A DNA stretch of 64,000 nt. Origin: Armillaria gallica. Taxonomy: Eukaryota > Basidiomycota > Agaricomycetes > Agaricales > Physalacriaceae. Below are positions 21,799-34,853 of this stretch, piece by piece. Positions within the stretch are counted from its first letter, which is position 1; each line of letters begins with the position of its first letter. The notes under the pieces were generated by a model that worked only from the letters and a program-made list of their open reading frames with translations, was not told the DNA's origin and did no database searches. The stretch is taken from positions 992,001-1,056,000 of the forward strand of contig JBANDB010000014.1 in the NCBI GenBank assembly GCA_037576215.1, in the 5' to 3' direction. The translations under genes and the position numbers were made by a program.

Positions 21799-24700
21799 CT
21801 AGCTTAATGATTGTTTCGTCTCCGAAGGCGCACTATTCCCCTGTGACGACCCATTGCTCAACGTACTAGATCGATAATGAAATAGATCGTGGAGTCTCGA
21901 CAGCCTATCTTGATTGACTGGAAGTTCTGTACTCGTCCGCTGTGGCGATGTCGGCGACATTGGAGACGTTTCAACAGTGCGAGACGAGGCCGATGTTCCT
22001 GGACGATTGGCTTCTAACTCTGTTGAGAAACGATTGGTCACGCTCCTCACGGAAATCGGGGAAAATCAACGTACTGTCAAAGGCATCTGTAACTGCAACA
22101 TCCCGTTCTTGGTCTTCAGCTGCCCTGCTCGCAAGGGCACGATTGATGTACTTCCGAAACGCGGCCCCAGTAGATTCAAGCATTTTTTCCACCCTGGGTC
22201 TCTTGTGCGGGTATGCCTTTAGGAAATGATGGAGCTCCGTGATCCCCTCCTTATGCAATGCCCCGGTAGTCTCACTTGAAATATGGCCAATTATGGTCAG
22301 TAACTGAACATCCGGATCGGGCTCTTCTGTTGGTGGGGGTGGGATACCGTTTCCGTTCATAGAAGAACCGCTAGGACTTGATCTATGACTGGGAGATGAA
22401 TGCCGATGAGACGATACAGTTTCTTGAGGAGACATAGGCCGACTGGATGTCATCGATACCGGGCGAGGTGCGCTAGACTCTTCACCATTCTGGCGGGGTG
22501 CGTCGGGGTTCGCCCGGCTACTTGAGTTCAAGATTCGGTATACATATGGATATACGATGGTCGCCGAAGGATCATCGAATGATGCAGAGAGCAGATCATA
22601 CACGTCATCTCCATAGTGTGCTGAAAAGCATCGTCAATATGTAGCTAGTTTCCTATGTATCAGACAGGAACGCACCGACAACGTGTTGGATTATGACTTT
22701 AACAGTTCTCAGAGGCATATCCCCGCAGGGAACCTTGTTGGTGGCGCGCGCGCGCCACTCATTGGGCGGTACGGACTGCAAGAAATGCTCGATAGCAGGG
22801 AACAATTCCACCGGATCCAGTTTCTGCTCAGAAAGATCTTGGGGGATGTTACGGGCCAATTTCCAAACACATTTGAGAACCAGTTCTGCAACTTTGGCTT
22901 CCCTAGAGTCAGGTGCCGTGCCGTTGCTTGGGAAAGGCTTTACTACTTGGAGAAGAAGATTAAACAAGGCCCTGGAACGAAAGTTGTTAGCGGAATAAAT
23001 ACAGTCAGGACAAGTACTTCGGATTTTTACCTAAAGATGGACATTCTCCGCCCAGTGGCGAACAGACGCAATATTATCATGTTGATAAAACGTGAGAGGT
23101 CTTTAATCTTCTTGACAGAGCTGTCGTCGGTCTCTAAGAGGCGGAGCGTAAGCTCCTCCAGCAAAGAGGTGAGTATATCGACGGTTAGAGATTCGGCCAG
23201 GAATGCATGATCACAAAAATTGTTCAGTGTCTGAATAAGGTGCTTGGCCAGCCTGAAGTTCTCATCCAGAATAAGGTCATCCGGCCGCTCAAAAATATGA
23301 GCCATCTGCAGGGTGATTGTTTCTACCAATCCTTCAACATGTTCTGCAAGTTCGCGATACTGAGCAGAGAAGGGGGACGCATCCGGGCCAGAAGACAAAA
23401 TTCTTTGGACCTTCTTAAGAGCGTCCACGCTTCTTGATGGATCGCTGCTTAGGATGCTGGATATAGTGACGGTGATGTCCGATGGTTCTTCTAATGGCGA
23501 CGTCCCTGCATTAGTAGCATGGGCGGGTATGCCGGATCCGTTGACATGTTCTTCGGCTTCCTCCGCCGGAGATTCGTCAGCAATGACAGGGGGATTATAG
23601 TGAGGACGAGGCCGACCCAACCGTGACGGAAGCAAGCTCTTCGGTCGAGCAAGCCCCGTTGGAGACTGAGGTGCGGCGATTGGTGGACGCGTTAGACGAG
23701 ACGGCGTATTTGACCCAGGGCCAGATATAGATGGGGATGAGGGTCGCTGACCAATCGGAGAAGTAGGTCTTGCCAGTCTGGAAGCCGGGCTGGCTGGACG
23801 AGGAAGGCCTCCAATTCTGGAGTTCGTTGCAGGAGAGCCAGGGCGGGGAACTCCTGTATATCTTGAGCTTGTCGCGGGAGATGCCGGACGTTGTACACCT
23901 ACGATTCTTGAGCTAGTAGCAGGTGAACCGGGCCTAGGAAGGCCAGTCAGACGAGCTATTTGAGGTGGCGCTAACGGCTCGACATTGTCGTGACTGCTAG
24001 GGCCGGCGACACGACGCAAGCGTTCCTCCAACTGAGTCTTGTCTTTGGGAGGTAAGGGTCCTATGAGAGACCAAACCTTCTCGCCTACGAGCATGTACCC
24101 CTCACTATTACCCCAGTAAGTACTTGCATGTGATAAGTAAAGTAAAGCGAAAAGCTCACCTCAGAGCACCAAGAGCTGATTTCCGGACTTGGGAATCTTT
24201 ATCGGATATCATTGCAGCGATCACCGGAAACGCCTTGGACGGTTCACATGCGCCCATTCCTGATTTTCTGAGTATACTACCCATCTCATCCAAGGTTCCT
24301 TGTCGTGTCTTCGCAACTTTGGACTTCAGACCATAATCCAGTAGAAGCTGGAAAACTCGGCTATACGCATAGACTTTGGGTAGATCCTGGATTATCTGCT
24401 GTACTCTCACTCGTACTTGTTCCCTAGCGTCGCCCAACTGTAAATGGATCAGCTTGTGCAATTCGAGTGAAATGATCGGACTGACTTTGAAAATGATGGT
24501 TGGTATGAAACACAGCGCTTCGTTATCGGTGAGCTGTTGATTAGCCATACGGAGGAAGGCCAAAACAGTCTCGACGATTTCAAGACATTTGGATATGAGA
24601 TTGGGCTGGGGTTCATGGGCTTTGATGGATGCATACTTCAGTGGAAGATCGAAATTCGCGAGGCAAATGCTTTCTACCGAGTCGTCACCTAATTGCGGGC

Positions 24701-27700
24701 TGTTGTATAACTCGCACATCATTGTCAGACCAGCTACATGGTCATTGACAGCATTGTGATCATGACTGAACAAGCGTCCAATAAGTTCTTTCGTTGCGTG
24801 CGACTCCATTTGGTTCTGTAAAAGTTCCGCTAGGTCTTTACGTGTGGGTCCACCTTCGTTGACCCACTTGTGAGAGTCCCTCCCGCATCTAGCCCTTCTG
24901 TTGTCTGGATTCGTGCCAAAAAGAGGTGAAGAAGTTGTAGGAGTTTGGGCGACAGGAGGCCTTGCTAGAGCAGAAGATGCTCCTGGACGTTTTAATGCAC
25001 CAGATGGAGCTTTCAATGCACGAGAAGCCATGGGTTCCGCGGGAGTGTCGCTTCGAGACTCTGGGCGATTTCCTTGAGGCAATTTGCGCCTCACCCCTGA
25101 AATCTTGCTACCTGCTCTTGATGGAGGAGCCGACATACCAGGTGAATCAGGAGGAGAGCTGGATGAAAGCATTTCTGGTGCTGCAACTTTGGGAAGAGAT
25201 TTGGAGCCTTTAGGCGGCTGTGTCGACGCTGTAGTTGTAGGAGGGGCAGCGGAAGCCGCTGAACGAGCGCCTTGTATGAGCGGGATTGCACTTCCACGAG
25301 AAGCAGGCTTCAGAGAGTTTGTCTGCTGCATCACATAGTCGAATCCGGCACACGCAATCAAGGATGGTAGAAGAGCTTGTGCAGCCTTGCGAACGTCTGC
25401 ATTTCGATCGTCTAATGACACAACGATCGACGATGCCCAGGTGCTCAGGTCGAGTGAAGACGGAGGAGGGTGTTCTTTAAACCAATCAGCTATCCAGTGA
25501 AGCAATGAGCCTTTTTGCATTGGATTGGTTGTTTCAAGGCCACTGTGTATACCCGGAACCATGGACTCGAGACCATCGCACGCACTGGCAATGGCACTCA
25601 ATGTCAGCAGAGCGGCTGTCCGGATAGGCGCCTTCTGATCAGACAGAACAGTCGTTACTGGATGAACGAAAAATCGACATTGTTTCTCAAACGGCTTGCC
25701 CATACCAGTAGCAATACGGCCCACAATGTCGAGTGCAAGCGTTTGAACAGCTTTGTTAGTGTCGGTGACTCTCGCCTTGAGTACCTGGGATATCTCGCCT
25801 GTGATACGGCTGATCAGCTGATTGAACTACAAAAGCACTAGTGGGTCTACCCATGTTTGGTTTAATTCGCTTGTTGCTGCCTTGGTCCAAAATGTTTTGG
25901 AACGCTTCAAGTGCCTCTTTCTTTGTCTTCCAGGCATCGCTCTTTGCATCCGCCAGAATTGTGGTGCCTTTAAGGAGTCCGTCCACTTCGACTCGGGGAA
26001 AGAGGTCATCTAACGCGTCGACAGGTCCTGCTCCCCCACCAGAGGAGGCTGCGGGCACACTGACTGCATCGGCCGACGTCCGAGTAGGATCTGGAGGTGC
26101 TTGACCTTCAACCTTGTCAAATTCTGCGGTTATAGTGTTGAGTAGCTGAGGATTGAGGTCCTCCAGTAAATCCTTGATGCCTAGTATGAGTCAGATTTGT
26201 ATTCTGTGGATACTTAGTGACATACTTGATCCAGCGAATAACTTGACAGTTACGAGAGTTTTTGTGGCGCTTGTTCTGACGGTGGCATTGGAGTTTTGCA
26301 ATGCGCCCTTGAGAAAATCGATGAGGTTGCGAAGGGACAGTCCACTGATGCCAAACTCGGTCAGAGCCACATTCACCCAGCCGATGGCGTCAGCAAGGAC
26401 TTTCGGAGCCTTCTGCTTTGACAAGGGTTCATAAGCTAGTCGATGGGTCAGTTCGATGCCTGCTTGGTACCGATGTAGTGATTACCTTGATTCAAGACGA
26501 ATTGTAAAGATGTACTCTCCGCAAAAGAGATAAGAGCGTCGCCGGCAGGTTTCTTCAGCTTCATATCTCCCAGTTTTTCGCTCATATGAGGGACGCATAG
26601 TGCTACGCAAGACCTTCCAAATGAAGGACACCGCTCGGACAGGGTGGTACATACTCCATATATTTTGGCTGACACCTGAAGCTCTTCAATACAGCGAATG
26701 CAAACCAGACAATGAGAACACAGACCTGAAAATTCTTCTCCGACCAGCCCTTTTTTGCTAAGGCTCGAACCAAAACTTCCGCATCCAGATCGTTAATCAC
26801 GCCGTCGAGCCAAGTCGACATTTCGTCTAGGGCAGCCAATCTGGTTTTCCAATTGGCATCAGCAAGATCTGTTAATAGTGAAGAAGGTATTGCGTCGGCT
26901 GCAAGGGCTTCCGCGTCTTCGGGTGTGTGCTTGAATTTGAAAGTATCTAGTGCTCCAGGTGCGCTAGGTGCTTGCGGTTTCGCTGATTTTGCGGTGGTAG
27001 GCGGCGGGGCTTTCTTTGGAGGAGGCGCCGCAGCGGCGGGAGCGCCACCCGAAGCCTGCGTTCGAGCCTAATACACAATTAAGTCGTGAAGTTTTCGACG
27101 ATACATTTGGACATACCAGAAGTCGTGCCGGAGGCTTTCCCGAGGGTTTCTTGAGCGGAGGTGACTCTAAAGGTTCGTCTTCTACGACGACAGACTTCGG
27201 TGCAGGTGCCTTCTTCTTGACGACAGCTGCCGGCGGTGGGGCAACTGGTTTTGCTTTGGTTGGTCCTGCACCACCAGCTTTGCATTTCACCGTGGCCTTC
27301 TCGTATGCCTCTTTAATCTTGGCTTTCCTGACATCTGCGACTGCTTCCACCACAGCGTTTAACGGTCTCTCCCCTACCATCTTCATCAGCGTGCCTAGAC
27401 AATTGGCGGCTTCATTTCTAGCGCCTTCAAAACTATCTTCTAGGAGTGTAGCGAGAGTTTCCGCTAATGGTTTGACTTGCGGAGGCTGTATTGGAGAAGT
27501 GGCAGACGCCAATGATCGACCAAGAAATTTCAGGGTCCCTTCTTTGACCTGCGGGTTCTTGGAAGATAGGGCTGTTCCAAGGTCAGGGATAATATCGGCT
27601 AGAGTGGTCTGAAGAAGCATCAGTCTGTGTCGTCGGTAAGGGATATATACAACTTACCGTGGAAAAAACCGCGTCCAAAGCTAAGCCTATTGAATCAGTA

Positions 27701-29021
27701 ACAGTTACTTTACGTTCTTTCAGCCTCTCTAACATTAGAGATACAACCATCTCTCGGTATCTGGCAAACGAGGACATTAAGCCCTTAGCGAGTGACTGCA
27801 TGCACGCAGCTGCTGTCATAACACAATTGATATTTGCATCCTTCTGTATGCAGGTTGCTAAAGATTTCGCGAGGTCACCGAGTTCTGATGCTTCCTTGAT
27901 TCGAGGGGTGGCCAAAAGGAGAGCGGAAAGTTCATCGAGAACCTCTTTCCGTTCTTTCCATTTCGACGACGTAAGCCCAGCTTGCAACGTAGGAGGCAAC
28001 TTGGGGACAATATCCACCGGTTCAGCGAAGGCACGAGGATCCATTTCCGCCGGCTCTACTGCGTGTTCAAAACCATGCGTGTTATCTTAGAACACCAGAC
28101 TCACCTTCTTCAACGGCGTCGGCGGTATCACCCCCACTGGCTACCTCTGCAAGTTCAGCATCCCGCGCGGCAGCCCGAGTTAATCGTTCAGGTTTCAAGG
28201 TTCCTTTGCCTTTACCGTCGTTGTCCATGATGTCGAAAGATTCTTTCAACTCCTTGACTTGGACGGGCTTGAGGTCCGCCAACCATGGCTCAATGCCGGG
28301 ACCAATATATTGGTATAGAGTCTGTGCGAGTGCCGTCCCTTCAGCGCGAACGGTCTTGTCAGAATGTGAGAATATCTTAGGCAAAATCTTCAAAATCGGA
28401 GGAGGAGGAGCGGCCTGGATTCCAAATGTCCTGTCACATCATATTAGCTTGAAACACAAGAGATGACTGCGAGCGAGACTTACCGTATGATCTCCTTAAG
28501 AGCTAGAACACATCCTGAAACTGTCTTCGGCTGTTTAGCTCCAAGACCCGGTATGATATCAGCCTGCAGAAGATGCTTGATATCACCGCGACGAGATGAA
28601 CTGATATTAGACGCACCACAACCCCAGAACCGCCGTTCTCAACCTCCACATACTGCAGCGTTAATTCCAGAGCTTGTGCTTTCGTGCCAGCACGCGAAGA
28701 GCCAAAACATTTTTCCACCAGAGCGGGTAGAACGACCTCTCTCGTTTTCGTTGCAGTTTCACCAGCGTACTTGACAAATGCCACCAGACACTCTACGCCT
28801 TTCTCCTGAGCAACCGCATTAGAGTCAGTTGCTATCTTCTTCAGCAGATCCGAGTTATTAATATAAGGCTTGAATGCAGGATCAGTGTCGGACGCGGTAG
28901 TTTGGAAGATTTTGACGAGGGATTCGTATGCGCTGACGCGAGCTTTCCAATTCTTGTGGGAGAGACGTTCGGATATCGGGAGAGCAGAGAAATCCTCCTC
29001 TGGTGGCGGTGGCCCATCCAT
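21799..29021 (-). CDS. XMAP215/Stu2/Alp14-type TOG-domain microtubule polymerase
   Basis: A large microtubule plus-end polymerase acting at spindle poles, kinetochores and growing ends. The ATG at 29021 gives MDGPPPPEEDFSALPISERL, then the first TOG array (LSHKNWKARVSAYESLVKIF). Further HEAT-rich TOG blocks follow: around 28050-26960 (LTSSKWKERKEVLDELSALL), 26840-25760 (VDGLLKGTTILADAKSDAW and neighbours), 25724-25320 and 24840-24160 (KDLAELLQNQMESHATKEL). Basic Pro/Lys and Ser/Pro linkers separate them. A C-terminal helical region (from about 23500) and a Ser/Pro-rich tail end at 21799. The array looks like the five-TOG animal form rather than the two-TOG yeast form. The product is roughly 2,100 residues; exact exon ends are uncertain. 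A 15-residue tandem repeat lies at 23735-23944. The gene is divergent from NOC3. Confidence 0.9.
23735..23944 (-). repeat. 15-residue (45-bp) tandem repeats in the TOG protein linker
   Basis: Three full copies and one partial copy of G(L/V)xRP(G/A)SPAT(S/N)SR(I/Y)x follow one another. Each carries an Arg-Pro-x-Ser-Pro core, a possible site for proline-directed kinases, in a basic unstructured linker. Confidence 0.8.
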
Positions 29022-29153
29022 GGCCAAAGTGAGAATGCTGAACCTTTCGAACACAGAAATAACGTTGACGGAGCGTTGAAGGGTCGAGGTGAAGCACGTG
29101 ATCAACCCTTCTTTGGGAGAAAATGAAATGATCAAATATTTTGTTCTTCTGCC
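29022..29153. promoter_or_regulatory. 132-bp divergent promoter, TOG protein and NOC3
   Basis: The two start codons face away from each other over 132 bp. A CACGTG box lies at 29095-29100. No separate TATA box is evident. Co-expression is an inference from geometry. Confidence 0.6.
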
Positions 29154-31886
29154 ATGGGCTTGAAAACAGGAAAGCGGTCGGGGCCCCCTTCACAGGTGAA
29201 TTAATTTGTATATGTGAATAGTTTGTGTCTTATATTACTCCCAGAAACCATCCAAACGAAGAAAGCTGGATCATGGCAACAAGTCGAAACCCACGAAACA
29301 GCCTACCAAAAGCACAAAGGCGAAGGGAAAAGAGAAGGCTGCAGATCGTCTCGTCATTCCCATTCCCGAAGGGGACGAAGATTCAAGTTTATCTGACCAG
29401 GATATGGATTTGCTGAATGGCTATGGGAGCTCTGTTGCATTTTTAGGTCGTCTCGATCAGGCTGGAATCTCTCGGTCATTTTCCCGACATATCTTGACAA
29501 ACTGCAGGCTCATTTTCATTACAGGAGTAAAAAGGAAACCGTACGGTTACACCAGATGAATAAACCCCGCCGACAGAGGAACGATGACGACGACCTACCA
29601 GCTGTCAATTCTGACGTTGAGGACGATGGCTCTTGGACCTCTGGTATTGATGATGACTCCGATATACACCAACTGTCAGCCTCAGACTCAGATGCCGAAA
29701 TGCCATACGAGACAGCTCCTCGCGTCTCACAAGCCTTTCAAGAGCCAAAACAAAAAAGCGTTCAGCGTTTACCAATCAAGCTCACTGATGGTAGAGTGCA
29801 GGAACTTGGCGTAAAGTCCACCATAGTTGATGGTGAGGATTCGGAGGACGACGATGAGGAAGAAGAGGAATCCCCGCCTGTGGCCCAGTCGTCTCGAAAA
29901 GTCGACGATGTTTCAACTGGTGCACGGTTTGGACGTGCCGCCATTGTTGACGTTATCACAAGGACGTCGAGAAAGGCGCGAATACAAGAAGCCAAAAACC
30001 AAATAGCTGGTATATGCCAGGACATCATTTCGGATCCTGAGTCCAGTGTATGTCGTCATGCAGCTACATGTTTCCATTCTAACTCATCATAGCTAGGTCT
30101 CCTGAGACGGCTGCACGTCTTTTCTTTGGAGCAAGTTTCCAGCCCCACTCATCCTGATCCTGTTCCGAACGATCCGTTAATTCGCAAACTTGCAATGTTA
30201 TCCCAACTAGCCGTCTTTGTTGACATCGTTCCTGGGTATCGCATACGCTCCCTTACCGACAAGGAAAAGGCCGAGAACGTTAGCCAGCAGGTTGCCAAGA
30301 CTAGGGACTGGGAGCAAGGCCTGGTTGGTGTTTACCAGTCGTATCTTCGAGTGCTAGAGGCGGAATCAAAAGGTGACTAGCTATATAACGTCTTTTATGA
30401 TATTAAATATTAAACTGACCGGATCTCATCTTCTCGTAGCACGCGGTGAACTCACCGAGGTTGCGCTCCAATGCATGTGTACTTTGTTGACCTCAGCGAC
30501 CCATTTCAATTTCAGAATTAATCTCATGGGATGTATCATTGGACGATTGAGTAAGAAGTCTTGGGACCAGGTTTGTTGCTTCTTCCCCTTATCCGTAGAA
30601 ACACTAATCGAATGGTTTCGACCAGTCCTCAGATCTATGCCTTGACTCGATCATCAAAGTTTTTCGTGCGGACCTGACTGGGGAACCATCTTTGGAACTG
30701 GTTCGGTTGATAAATCGCATGGTGAAAGAGAAACGCTATAACGTCAACCCGAAAGTTCTCTCCTGTCTGCCCTTCCTTCGCTTGAAGACTGAGCTTGGTG
30801 TGCGGGCATCAAACTCAAAAGCTGACAAAGACGCGCCTACGAAGGGGAAAATGAAGCGCCCAGGCCCCGGGAAAAGGAAACCGGGCGATGCCCCACACCT
30901 TAGCAAAAAAGTGAAAAAAATCATGAAAGAAAAGAAGGAAATCGAACGAGAATTCCGTGAAGCGGAAGCAGAAGTTGACATCGAGGAACGATCTAATACG
31001 GTACGCTTAGTTTCGTGGAAACTCGATGTTCACTAACTAACGGACGTTCTGTAGCAAACTGAGACCCTGAAACTCCTCTTCGTTCTTTATTTTAGCATTC
31101 TCAAATTCCCTACAACGACGGCACTCCTTCCAGCGGCATTGGAAGGTGTTTCGAAATTCGCCCACCTTGTCAATGTCGACTTCTTCAAGGACCTCTTACA
31201 AGTCTTGAAAGGTCTTATTGAACGTGATACCACACCAGGAGATGAAGAAAGCACAGATGACATTTTCATTCATCATCGTCTACTCTGCATTATCACTGCC
31301 TTTGACCTTCTGTCTGGCCAAGGTCAGGACATCCTCTTTAATGTCCGAGAATCCCATGCTAAAACTTCTTTTAATTTGATTCATAGGAGAAGCTTTGAAC
31401 ATTGATCTGGGCGATTTTATAACGCACCTATACGCCTTACTCCAGCCGCTTAGCTTGATGTCTAGTATCGACTCTACACCTTCCGGGAGCCCAGGTCGAA
31501 CGGAAAAATCGCTGGCTGACAAGTTATTCCGAGCGCTCAACGTTATATTCTCTCCGCGGACGTTAGGTACCACGGCTCCATCCTGGCGCTCGGCCGCATT
31601 CGCGAAGCGCCTGCTTGGCGCTGCCTTTCATTGGCCTCCTGCTGTCACCCTTCGCACGCTAAGCTTCGTCAGCGGGTTACTTCTCAAAGACGAGAAATTA
31701 CAGTCGTTGCTCTTCACTGAAGAGCGCAGTCTTGATGGTGTTTATCGTCCTGATATTGACGATCCACAGCTGTGCAACCCGTTCGGCACGACTCTGTGGG
31801 AACTGTATGCGTTACGGGATAATTACTGTGATGCGAGTGTTCGAGCAGAAGCGCAGAAGCTCCTAGCTCAGGCGTACTGTCAATGA
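29154..31886 (+). CDS. NOC3: Nucleolar complex protein 3 (Noc3)
   Basis: Acts in nuclear maturation and export of 60S pre-ribosomes with Noc2, and in yeast is also linked to replication origins. The ATG at 29154 gives MGLKTGKRSGPPSQ, spliced to KPSKRRKLDHGNKSKPTK. Then come SDQDMDLLNGYGSSVAFL and DQAGISR, joined to SKKETVRLHQMNKPRR. An acidic stretch near 29830-29880 precedes ARIQEAKNQIAGICQDII, the conserved NOC3 block. Middle exons give AMLSQLAVFVDIVPGYRIR and QCMCTLLTSATHFNFRINL. A basic Lys/Arg segment near 30850-30960 is probably a nucleolar signal. The CBF/Mak21 region follows from 31070 (LKLLFVLYFSILKFP) and ends near LWELYALRDNY. The stop is at 31884-31886. The gene is complete. Confidence 0.92.
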
Positions 31887-32158
31887 TGTACATAATAATC
31901 ATTTTCATTCAGTGCGTTCTTCGATGAGGGAGATGGGCTTCCTCATTGCGCTTCTTATTAAACCACCCTAAGACACTATTAGTGTGGTACATTTCCACTG
32001 CGGTAAACCGTGTTGCAAGGCGGCCGTTAGTTCAAAATAAAATTTAAGCTAGTTTATTAGACAAAACTAATGCTAAGTACGACGGGAAAGTGATATAATA
32101 CAACACAACCTTTAGTCCGTATGTAAGTAAAAAGAATCCATAAAGTTGATAAGCTAGT

Positions 32159-33761
32159 TTAGAAAGATGACGATGTAGATATTACCGGTTTCATGGAGGA
32201 CGGCGTCAAGGCGCCAGACAGTGATGGTGGGGTCGAGCCATTATATGTGGGAAAGGGGGACTGAGAATACGAAAGGCGAGAAGGGGAATAAGTTTGAGGT
32301 GCATTCGAAGTGTAAACGCGGCCTGAAGGCTGGTATTTCCGGAAACCAACAAGTTCGGCACGGGGCAAGCTACCTGGTGGATTCCGATCCAGGTCGTAAA
32401 CAACAAAAAGCAGTGTCGTATTATCTACGATAATCTCTTGGGTAAGAATGGTCTGGACAGCTATTTAAAAACATCAGCAGGCCACTCGGAAGTTGAAGCG
32501 GGGATCACTTACATGCGTCTAACCACCGACACCGCGTCAGGGATGAGTCGGGAAGCATGGCATTCACAACTCCGACATCGACACTATTGACCTGGATAGC
32601 CTCGAGTTCTTCCGATATACACACACCACTGGCGTAAACCTTAGTAGCACATTTGCCATACGTAGCCCAGACATTGGAAAAACAGACGGTTCCGGCAAAA
32701 CCGTGGAGCGTGGGAGGACTCCGGATATCGCTGATAGACGCGAGGCTGAGTTTGACCTTTAGTGAAAGGGCAGGCACTGGACCCGGAGACTGCGAGCGGG
32801 GAACCAAGGCGTCGACTCTAACACTGAAAGGTGCCATGCCATCGGCCAAAAGTTCCAGTCTCGTAACCCGGTTATCGAAACCCCGTGATGACGATACACT
32901 CATACTCGGCGGGGTCTGCATGTTTTGCCATACACCCATCGGACCCGGCTTGGTGAAAGGGGAAGGGTGGAGTCGGGAAGGGCCCGCCTGCTCCGACGGC
33001 AACGTCGCGTCATATTGCGACCGTTGGCTCGAGGAGGACGAGAGGACAGGTGAAATAGGTTGCTCGGGAGACGATGTAAGCGAGGCAACTGAGACATCGG
33101 GGGAATAAGAATCAAATACGTATAATTGAGAGGCGCCCGAAGGGGACGACGGGAATTCGGAGGTAAAATCTGAGAAGTTCGGTGACGACTGCGACGAGGC
33201 CGTATCGTTGTCATCAAATTCCAGGGGAATTAGAGTCAATTCGTGCTGGTCTTCCGTCTTAACGGATCCCAATAAACCGGCCTCAAGGAAGAGCTCTTCG
33301 CCGCCCGCCACCAAGTGAAACTCTGACATAAATAGAGTGAGCATATGGTTCGGTGCACAGGATGTCACGGTCGAAAGATACCTTGTTCGCCCTTCCACAT
33401 ATTTCGTAGCACCTGTATGTGACTGGCGACTTGCTTCTTGGTTCTTGTGATGCCGGCTCTTTGCAAATAGTCAACCAAGAACTGATTTCGCCAACGACTT
33501 CGGCCGCGAGAGTAGGTCGCCCAAGGTGACTGCCAGTACTGGCGGAGACCTATCGATCAAGTTGAGCACAGACACGTGCAATGATGGGGAAAAGGCTGTA
33601 CCCTCGACGAACACCTTCTCTATACCCTCTGGCCACACCTCTGTGCCACTCCCGTCCTTCAAAAGTTTGCGGTGTTTCCGCTGGGGGGTAAGAGACTTGG
33701 CTGGATGGTCTGTTTTACGCGTCTTGCTGGAGCCCGCAGTGGCAATAGAAGGGAGGGACAT
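32159..33761 (-). CDS. TEA/ATTS-domain transcription factor (TEC1/AbaA/TEAD family)
   Basis: A DNA-binding regulator; ascomycete relatives control conidiation and filamentous growth. The ATG at 33761 gives MSLPSIATAGSSKTRKTDHP. The TEA domain follows: QRKHRKLLKDGSGTEVWPEG, then IEKVFVEG spliced to LRQYWQSPWATYSRGRSRW, with the recognition helix RTKKQVASHIQVLRNMWK after the next exon junction. The rest is Ser/Pro-rich. The exon 32505-33398 holds beta-strand-like segments (GFAGTVCFSNVWATYG) that could be the TEAD-type cofactor-binding fold. A last intron joins RWLDA to SVQTILTQEIIVDNTTLLF. The stop is at 32159. The target genes are unknown. Confidence 0.87.
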
Positions 33762-34853
33762 GTCATGAATATATGGGGGGAAACAAGGAGAACAGCGGTC
33801 AGAGGAAGGGAGAACTAGAGGGGAAGAAAACAAAAGAGGCGTGCCGTTATATAAGAGGAACTGGCGTTCATTCGGGGACTATTCACGGGTTACGATGGGG
33901 CATCATCAGTATAAAACGAATACAAGTGTGGTTAGAGTTAAGATCCGATGAAGGACCATTTGGGAAGTTAAGAGCCGTCGTTTTGGAGATAGTGTATTTT
34001 GGCGTCCCTGCCAGATGCGAGATCGGGAGATGTTTAAGGAAAACACCGTGTACCGCCCATCAAGACAAGACTGGCGTTCAAACAATACACATCGGACCGA
34101 AGATTAAGTCCGTGCACCCAATGAGGACGACAGAAAACTGACGTCCTGTGTCAAGAATAAATCGCCTGAGCAGCCAGCAAGATTCTGACAAAACGAGCGA
34201 AGAATATGGGCAAAAATACGACCTAGAAGTGGTGTTTTTTTTTTTCGTGTGATCGACAGGTCTGGAAGTTTGCGGAAGTTTGCGGAATCACCTAGAGCGA
34301 AGCTGTGGTGATGGCAAAATCAGCCTTCAGCCTGCCTCTTTTGGCGAAATGACTCACAAGGAACAGCAACGACGATGTGCTCCGAGACCCGCTGTATTGG
34401 TGAGAGATGACGCGCTGACACTCTCCAGGGTAGTATACAACATTTGTCGCACAGAAAAGTATTTCCACGGAATGGGAAAAATGCTTCCTTTGGTGGCTGC
34501 GTAGCGTTGCAGATCTTCGAGATATATTTGGGCACGGAAGCAGATTTTGCCTCCCCGATTCTATGCCAGTATGGTAGGTCGGGCCCCAGAATATGCACCC
34601 TCGGACTTGAACCCCGAATTGGCATCAGTCAGCCTTGTCCCCTGGACCCAATTCTTGGTTTCGAGGATTCGACAGGGGACGGAATCCAAGTGGAGATAAC
34701 AATAACCGACAGCGCATGGACGGTGACGGACATATTGGAAACAACAGACTTGAAAGTCGGAATGGGCTGGGACCATGGGCGGACCTTGATATTCTGTCGG
34801 AGTCTGTCGGAGTTTGAATTATACTTGCGGGCAACTGATGCAGCCGGCGTGGT
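33762..34853. other. Intergenic between divergent TEA factor and VPS23
   Basis: About 1.1 kb. Frames at 34444-34869 (plus) and 34629-34889 (minus) overlap but show no domain. A ten-T run lies near 34237, and a tandem GGAAGTTTGC duplication near 34264-34283. The long leader would suit a regulated transcription-factor promoter. Confidence 0.4.

Noticed and set aside
27016..27612. A 198-codon plus frame
   Set aside because: It is antisense to the TOG protein; the minus frame has HEAT-repeat content and continues across splice sites.
32653..33108. A 151-codon plus frame
   Set aside because: It is antisense to the TEA-factor exon, which has clear domain content in the other strand.
34264..34283. 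A direct duplication of GGAAGTTTGC
   Set aside because: It is only ten bases, two copies, and has no sign of a mobile-element boundary.
34595..34650. A GGTTCAAGTCC word on the minus strand that looks like a tRNA B box
   Set aside because: There is no matching acceptor stem, no A box and the T-stem mispairs.
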